This document shows positions 60,330-64,000 of a stretch of DNA of 64,000 nucleotides, one piece after another. Below the pieces are notes generated by a model. It made no database searches. It was not told the DNA's origin and saw only the letters and a program-made list of their open reading frames with translations. A program made the position numbers and the translations under genes. Origin of the DNA: Dendrobium chrysotoxum. Lineage: Eukaryota; Streptophyta; Magnoliopsida; Asparagales; Orchidaceae. The stretch spans positions 51,665,941 through 51,729,940 of the forward strand of contig CM034297.1 in NCBI GenBank assembly GCA_019925795.1, written 5' to 3'. Within the stretch, counting starts at the first letter, position 1. Each line of letters begins with the position of its first letter.

Positions 60330-60660
60330 GAGTTGAGGAGTCTCACCAAAAGTCTTTGGTTCCCCCCTCCACTAGTGACGGTGGTGCACTACAGGTTAGG
60401 GGTCGCCCTCCGCCTCCTCTATACGAAACCTTTGTGCCACCACGAGCTAGTGAGTGTGCCTCGTTATCCCATAGTGTAGGTGCCCCACTGGGTCCTGAGA
60501 GTCAGGGTTCAGCGGAGACCGCTATGGATAACAAGGTCACAACTGCCCCTCATTATTTTTCCCCTTTTGTGGAAGACTGTGTAGAGCGGAGTGCAGTTAT
60601 CTCGACCTGGTCAGATGAACAAGCTCTGCGACAGGCTCGTATTTGGCTCAAACCAAGCAA
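60330..60660 (+). pseudogene. Linker between protease and RT, in shifted frames
   Basis: The coding frame changes here, first between about 60290 and 60340 and again near 60655, where LKPS must join QGLGYVEQSS. The middle frame (60341-60667) is open for more than 100 codons. In Ogre elements this part of the genome contains a spliced intron, so the shifts could be intron borders. Two ordinary indels would look the same. Confidence 0.45.
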
Positions 60661-61770
60661 GGCTTAGGTTATGTTGAGCAGAGCTCACTTAACCACGCTA
60701 ACATTCGAGCTATTTCCCACTCATATCTGGTTATTTCTCTTACCGATAAAGAAGACCCGGATGATGACGAGGATAGAGTACTTGATGCTCCTCTAGAGTT
60801 TGAAGATGGAATCACTTCTGCCATGGATAAACTGTGTGAGGTAAACATATGCATTAAATCAGATCCTAGACCTATTTTTCATAGTGTCTTGTTATCTGAC
60901 TCAGAGGCTCAAGAATACGTCGAGCTACTCTCAGAGTTTAGAGATTGCTTTACCTGGAACTACACTGAGATGCCTGGTCTAAACCCAGATGTAGCAGTCC
61001 ACAAACTAGCCATTAAGCCTGATGCAGTCCATGTTAAGCAAGCACCTTGTAGGATGAGGTTGGAGATAGAATAATAGGTGATCACTGAAACTAAGAAGCT
61101 TATAGAGGCCGGTTTCATTCGTGAAGAGAAGTACCCTACGTGGCTTGCCAATATTGTTCCCGTCTAAAAGAAAAGCGGACAGATTCGTGTCTGTATCAAT
61201 TTCTGTGATTTGAACAAGGCATGTCCTAAGGATGATTTTCCTCTTCCTATCCCCGACCTTATGGTGGATATAGCATCGTCCCATAGTATTTTCTCCTTCA
61301 TGGATGGTTCATCTGGTTATAACCAGATAAAAATGGACCCCGATGAGGAGAAGTTTACTGCATTTTGCACACCCATAGGTGTATTTTGCTACAAGGTGAT
61401 GCCCTTTGGTCTCAAGAATGTTGGGGCCACCTATCAACGTGCTATGACTGTTATCTTCGACAAGATGATACACGAGAAAGTTGAATGCTATGTGGATGAT
61501 CTGGTAGTCAAAAGCAAGGTCCGTGGACATCACCTTTAAGATTTACGAATCGTTTTTGAATGCCTGCGCAAATATGATTTAAAAATGAATTCCCTAAAAT
61601 GCGCATTTGGAGTTAGTGCAGGAAAGTTCCTAGGGTTTATAGTTCGCTACCGTGGCATTGAGATTAATCCTTCTATGATCAAAGCCATAGTAGATCTAAA
61701 ATCCCCTAAAAGCCTTACCCAGCTAAGGTCTTTTTAAGGAAAGTTAGCCTTCCTATGGAGATTTATCTCC
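60661..61770 (+). pseudogene. Tat reverse transcriptase
   Basis: RT copies element RNA into DNA. The frame contains LLSEFRDCFTWNYTEMPGLN and APCRMRLEIE (two stops, 61072-61077), KLIEAGFIREEKYPTWLANI, RVCINFCDLNKACPKDDFPL, SFMDGSSGYNQIKM (first catalytic Asp), TPIGVFCYKVMPFGLKNVGA, and the catalytic CYVDDLVVKS with Y-V-D-D at 61489-61500. Then come KCAFGV..GKFLGF and RGIEINP. Stops at 61072, 61075, 61165, 61537 and 61735 all fit CAA or CAG to TAA or TAG. No indel is seen within the domain. Confidence 0.92.
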
Positions 61771-62345
61771 AACTTGTCTGGTAGGTGTCACCCCTTTGCT
61801 GCCCTAGCAAAGAAAGATGTCCGCTTTCACTCGGATGAGCGTTGTCAGGAGGCCTTTGAGAGTATAAAGTGCTACCGGATGAACCCCCCTGTTTTAGCTG
61901 CACCCATCCCAGGGAGGCCGTTAATTCTCTACACTACGGCCCTGGATGAGTCCTTGGGTGCACTATTGGCTCAGGAGAATGAGGAAGGAAAGGAGAATGC
62001 CTTGTACTACCTCAGTAGACGGTTGATACCCGCAGAGCTGAAGTACCCCGCGATGGAAAAGTAATGTTTGGCTTTGATCTTCGTGGAACAGAAGCTTAGG
62101 CATTATATGCTTTCACACAAGGTCAACCTGATCTCTCGAGTCAATCCCTTGCAGTATCTGATGACCCGTCCGACCCTCTCAGGTCGTCTAGCATGATGGT
62201 CTATGATCCTACTGCAGTTTGACATCACTTTTGTCCCTCAACGGGCCATCAAAGGACAGGCTCTAGCTAATTTTCTTGCTGCTCACCTGATCCCTACAGA
62301 CTCCCCAATCAATGATGAGCTACCCGACGAGTTAATCATGAGTGT
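61771..62345 (+). pseudogene. Tat RNase H (first domain)
   Basis: Degrades the RNA strand after reverse transcription. Blocks are FAALAKKDVRFHSDERCQEA, RPLILYTTALDESLGALLAQ, ALYYLSRRLIPAELKYPAME, then a stop (62062), ALIFVEQKLRHYMLSHKVNL, a stop at 62194 where CGA fits, and LQFDITFVPQRAIKGQALAN. Same frame as RT, with the normal gypsy arrangement. Confidence 0.88.
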
Positions 62346-62760
62346 GGGTTACAGGAGTCCCCTACTTGGGAGTTCTACTTTGACAGTGCGTCATCAGTTA
62401 AGGCCTCGAGCCCGAATGAAACTCCTATAGTTAGGGTAGGTCTGGGCCTCATTTTCATGTCCCCTGAAGGTCATACTCTAAGATATTCCTACTGTCTTTC
62501 AGAACCTCATACCAACAATGAAGCTGAGTACGAAGCTCTGATTTTAGGACTAGAGTTGGCCATTCAGATGTATATCATGCGGGTGAAAATCTTTGGAGAC
62601 TCACAACTGATTATAAATCAAGTAGCTAGAGTCTACAAAGTACTCAAACCTGAGCTCTTGCCCTATCACAATAAAGTAATGAAGCTCTTGTGTTTGATTT
62701 CGGAGGTGACCTTAGCTAAAATCTCTAGATCTGCCATGGCAAGACAGATGCATTAGCTAA
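62346..62760 (+). pseudogene. Second, archaeal-type RNase H of the Tat lineage
   Basis: After a frameshift near 62340-62365 the frame reads WEFYFDSASS, VGLGLIFMSPEGHTLRYSYC, EPHTNNEAEYEALILGLELA and VKIFGDSQLIINQVARVYKV. The FDS, NEAEY and GDSQL elements supply the catalytic Asp/Glu/Asp set of an RNase H. A second RNase H after the first is diagnostic of Tat elements. A further frameshift near 62735 leads to the DALAKLAKEQ end. The domain itself has no stop. Confidence 0.9.
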
Positions 62761-64000
62761 GTTAGCAAAAGAACAGGCTGACCCAACTGGCAACCCACTG
62801 TGTATCATTATCCAGTGCCGTCAAGACCTATGCCCCACAGACCTGTCTACTCCCGATCAGACCCTCACAGTGTTCTCAGTTGAGGAAGAGTCAGATTAGA
62901 GAGTACCCTTTATAGAGTATTTGAAGCATGACAAGCTTCCAGATGATAGATCCCTTGCTGCTCAGATTAGAAAGAGAGCTCTATCATTCACTTATATGAA
63001 CGACACCTTGTACCGACGCTCTTTTGACCAGATGTGGTTGCGTTGCCTCAACAACGAGGAGGCTCACCAGGTCATGGGTGAGATACATAAAGGTCTTTGC
63101 GGTGCTCATCAGTCCGGACCAAAAATGAAAGGCAGAATTAAACTCCTTGGCTACTATTGGCTGACTATGATCCGTGATTGCATGGAGTACGCTAGGAAGT
63201 GCCACCAGTGCCAAATTCATGGCACGGTGATTCACCAACCCCCTAATCCGCTGCACCCTACTGTATCATCTTGGCCATTTGAGGGCTGGGGCACGGATGT
63301 AGTGGGTCCTATCGATCCTCCTTCCTGTAAGGGTCATAGGTTCATTTTAGCTACCACTGATTACTTCTCTAAGTGGGCAGAAACTGTGCCACTTAAGGAA
63401 GTCAAATTCAAAGATGTGATGTGTTTCTTTCAGATAACAGCCCGTCATTTAGGAGCACCAAAATTGCTAGATTTACCCACCGCCATAACATCAATTGGCG
63501 ATACTCTTCGATTTACTATCCCAAGGCCAATGGCTTGGCGAAGGCATTCAATAAAACTCTCGTGCAATTAATAAGAAAAATCTTGGTTGCACATAAACGA
63601 GAGTGGCACGATAAACTTTCCGAAGCATTGTAGGCCTATAGGACTACATATCGTACTCCTACTCAGTCTACCCCATATGCTTTAGCCTTCGGGGTCGAGG
63701 CCGTCCTCCCACTTGAGGTCGAGCTCCCCTCGTTGCATGTGGCAGTGAACCACAATCTTTCCCACTAAGATAATGCCCGACTACGGATGGAAGAGCTTGA
63801 TGGTTTAGAAGAGCTTCGCCTATAAGCTTATCAGAACCTCAAACTATACCAGGCTCGTATGGCTCGATCACATGATCACCTTGTCTGCCCCCATGCTTTC
63901 CGGGTTGGCGAGTTGGTCCATGTTTTGCATAGACCTATCATTTCGCGCTGTCGCCGAAGTGATAAGTTTGAGCCTGTCTGCGAAGGCCCCTTCGCTGTAG
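62761..64000 (+). pseudogene. Tat integrase, incomplete at the window edge
   Basis: Inserts the DNA copy. The HHCC zinc finger has His at 63086 and 63106 (H...GAHQSG) and the cysteines of KCHQCQIHG at 63195-63215. The catalytic core has GWGTDVVGPIDPP (Asp at 63296) and LSDNSPSF (Asp at 63433). The expected Glu in the GLAEAFN-type motif is Lys (AAG at 63541-63543). About 20-25 residues plus the frame are lost between KFKDVM and LSDN near 63415. Stops at 62897 (Trp site), 63631, 63767 and 63823 fit G-to-A or C-to-T changes. The GPF/GDLV-type end begins at 63905 (VGELVHVLHRP). Confidence 0.9.

Larger units (their letters stand above)
49876..64000 (+). mobile_element. Tat-lineage Ty3/gypsy retrotransposon, cut by the right window edge
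   Basis: Order on the plus strand: 5' LTR (49876-54838), primer site (54847), leader, gag, protease, RT, RNase H, a second (archaeal-type) RNase H, and integrase running off the end. Two RNase H domains mark the Tat lineage (Ogre, Retand and relatives). LTR blocks match the inverted LTRs of the 22-44 kb element, e.g. ggccggtgtttacttttc at 52678 and ccccgcctgcgga near 53811. The 5-bp target site would be gatcc at 49871-49875; its partner is outside the window. Many stops make the copy inactive. Confidence 0.9.

Noticed and set aside
1..64000. tRNA, rRNA, CRISPR arrays, operons or prokaryotic signals
   Set aside because: No cloverleaf, rRNA-like block or regularly spaced spacer array was seen. 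The tandem arrays are retroelement repeats without unique spacers.

Overview
The window is nuclear DNA of a flowering plant. It is AT-rich and lacks prokaryotic gene layout. It holds one interrupted receptor-like protein gene and a stack of plant-type transposable elements: L1 and RTE LINEs, Ty1/copia, CACTA/En-Spm, a probable Mutator-like element, and Tat-lineage Ty3/gypsy. I cannot name the species from sequence alone. No gene in the window looks fully intact; almost everything readable is a broken gene or a mobile element.

Layout. 1-6.1 kb: a minus-strand leucine-rich-repeat receptor-like protein (RLP) gene at 2776-5625, frame-intact except for two stop codons. A duplicated upstream segment (240-665 and 5741-6110) suggests a second RLP copy once lay to the left. 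A small hAT-like element sits at 1220-1866. 6.1-8.4 kb: no recognisable gene. 8.4-11.1 kb: a decayed L1 LINE on the minus strand. 11.95-15.14 kb: a Mutator-like element bounded by a 9-bp direct repeat, with an RTE LINE (12734-14911) inside it. 15.2-16.0 kb: the 3' end of a copia element. 16-18.4 kb: nothing recognised.

18.4 kb to at least 49.9 kb is one old CACTA transposon split by three later insertions. Its TNP2-type transposase (18386-21732) is followed by a Transposase_24-type second gene (22274 to about 49620). Insertion 1 (22406-44465) is a 22-kb non-autonomous Tat-type LTR retrotransposon on the minus strand. It has two 7,513-bp LTRs, a TACAC target duplication, a tRNA-type primer site, an unrecognised ORF, a remnant of the integrase end, and large tandem arrays in its 3' untranslated region. 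Insertion 2 (44791-48336) is a second CACTA element with a CCT target duplication and a scrambled RTE fragment inside. Insertion 3 (49876 to beyond the right edge) is a related Tat-type element on the plus strand with recognisable gag, protease, RT, RNase H, a second RNase H and integrase.

The two Tat elements share LTR blocks and a lineage, so a relative of the plus-strand element is a plausible source of enzymes for the non-autonomous one (inference). The plus-strand element's gag-protease region runs 5.1 kb in one frame with 21 stops. Nearly all of these are what single C-to-T (or G-to-A) changes would make from Gln, Arg or Trp codons. The same kind of stop recurs in the RLP, both CACTA elements and the non-autonomous ORF. 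This fits decay by deamination of methylated cytosine. The most unusual features are the very long LTRs, the WRKY W-box clusters and hairpins inside them, the satellite-like 3' UTR, and the unrecognised ORF at 34524-35261.
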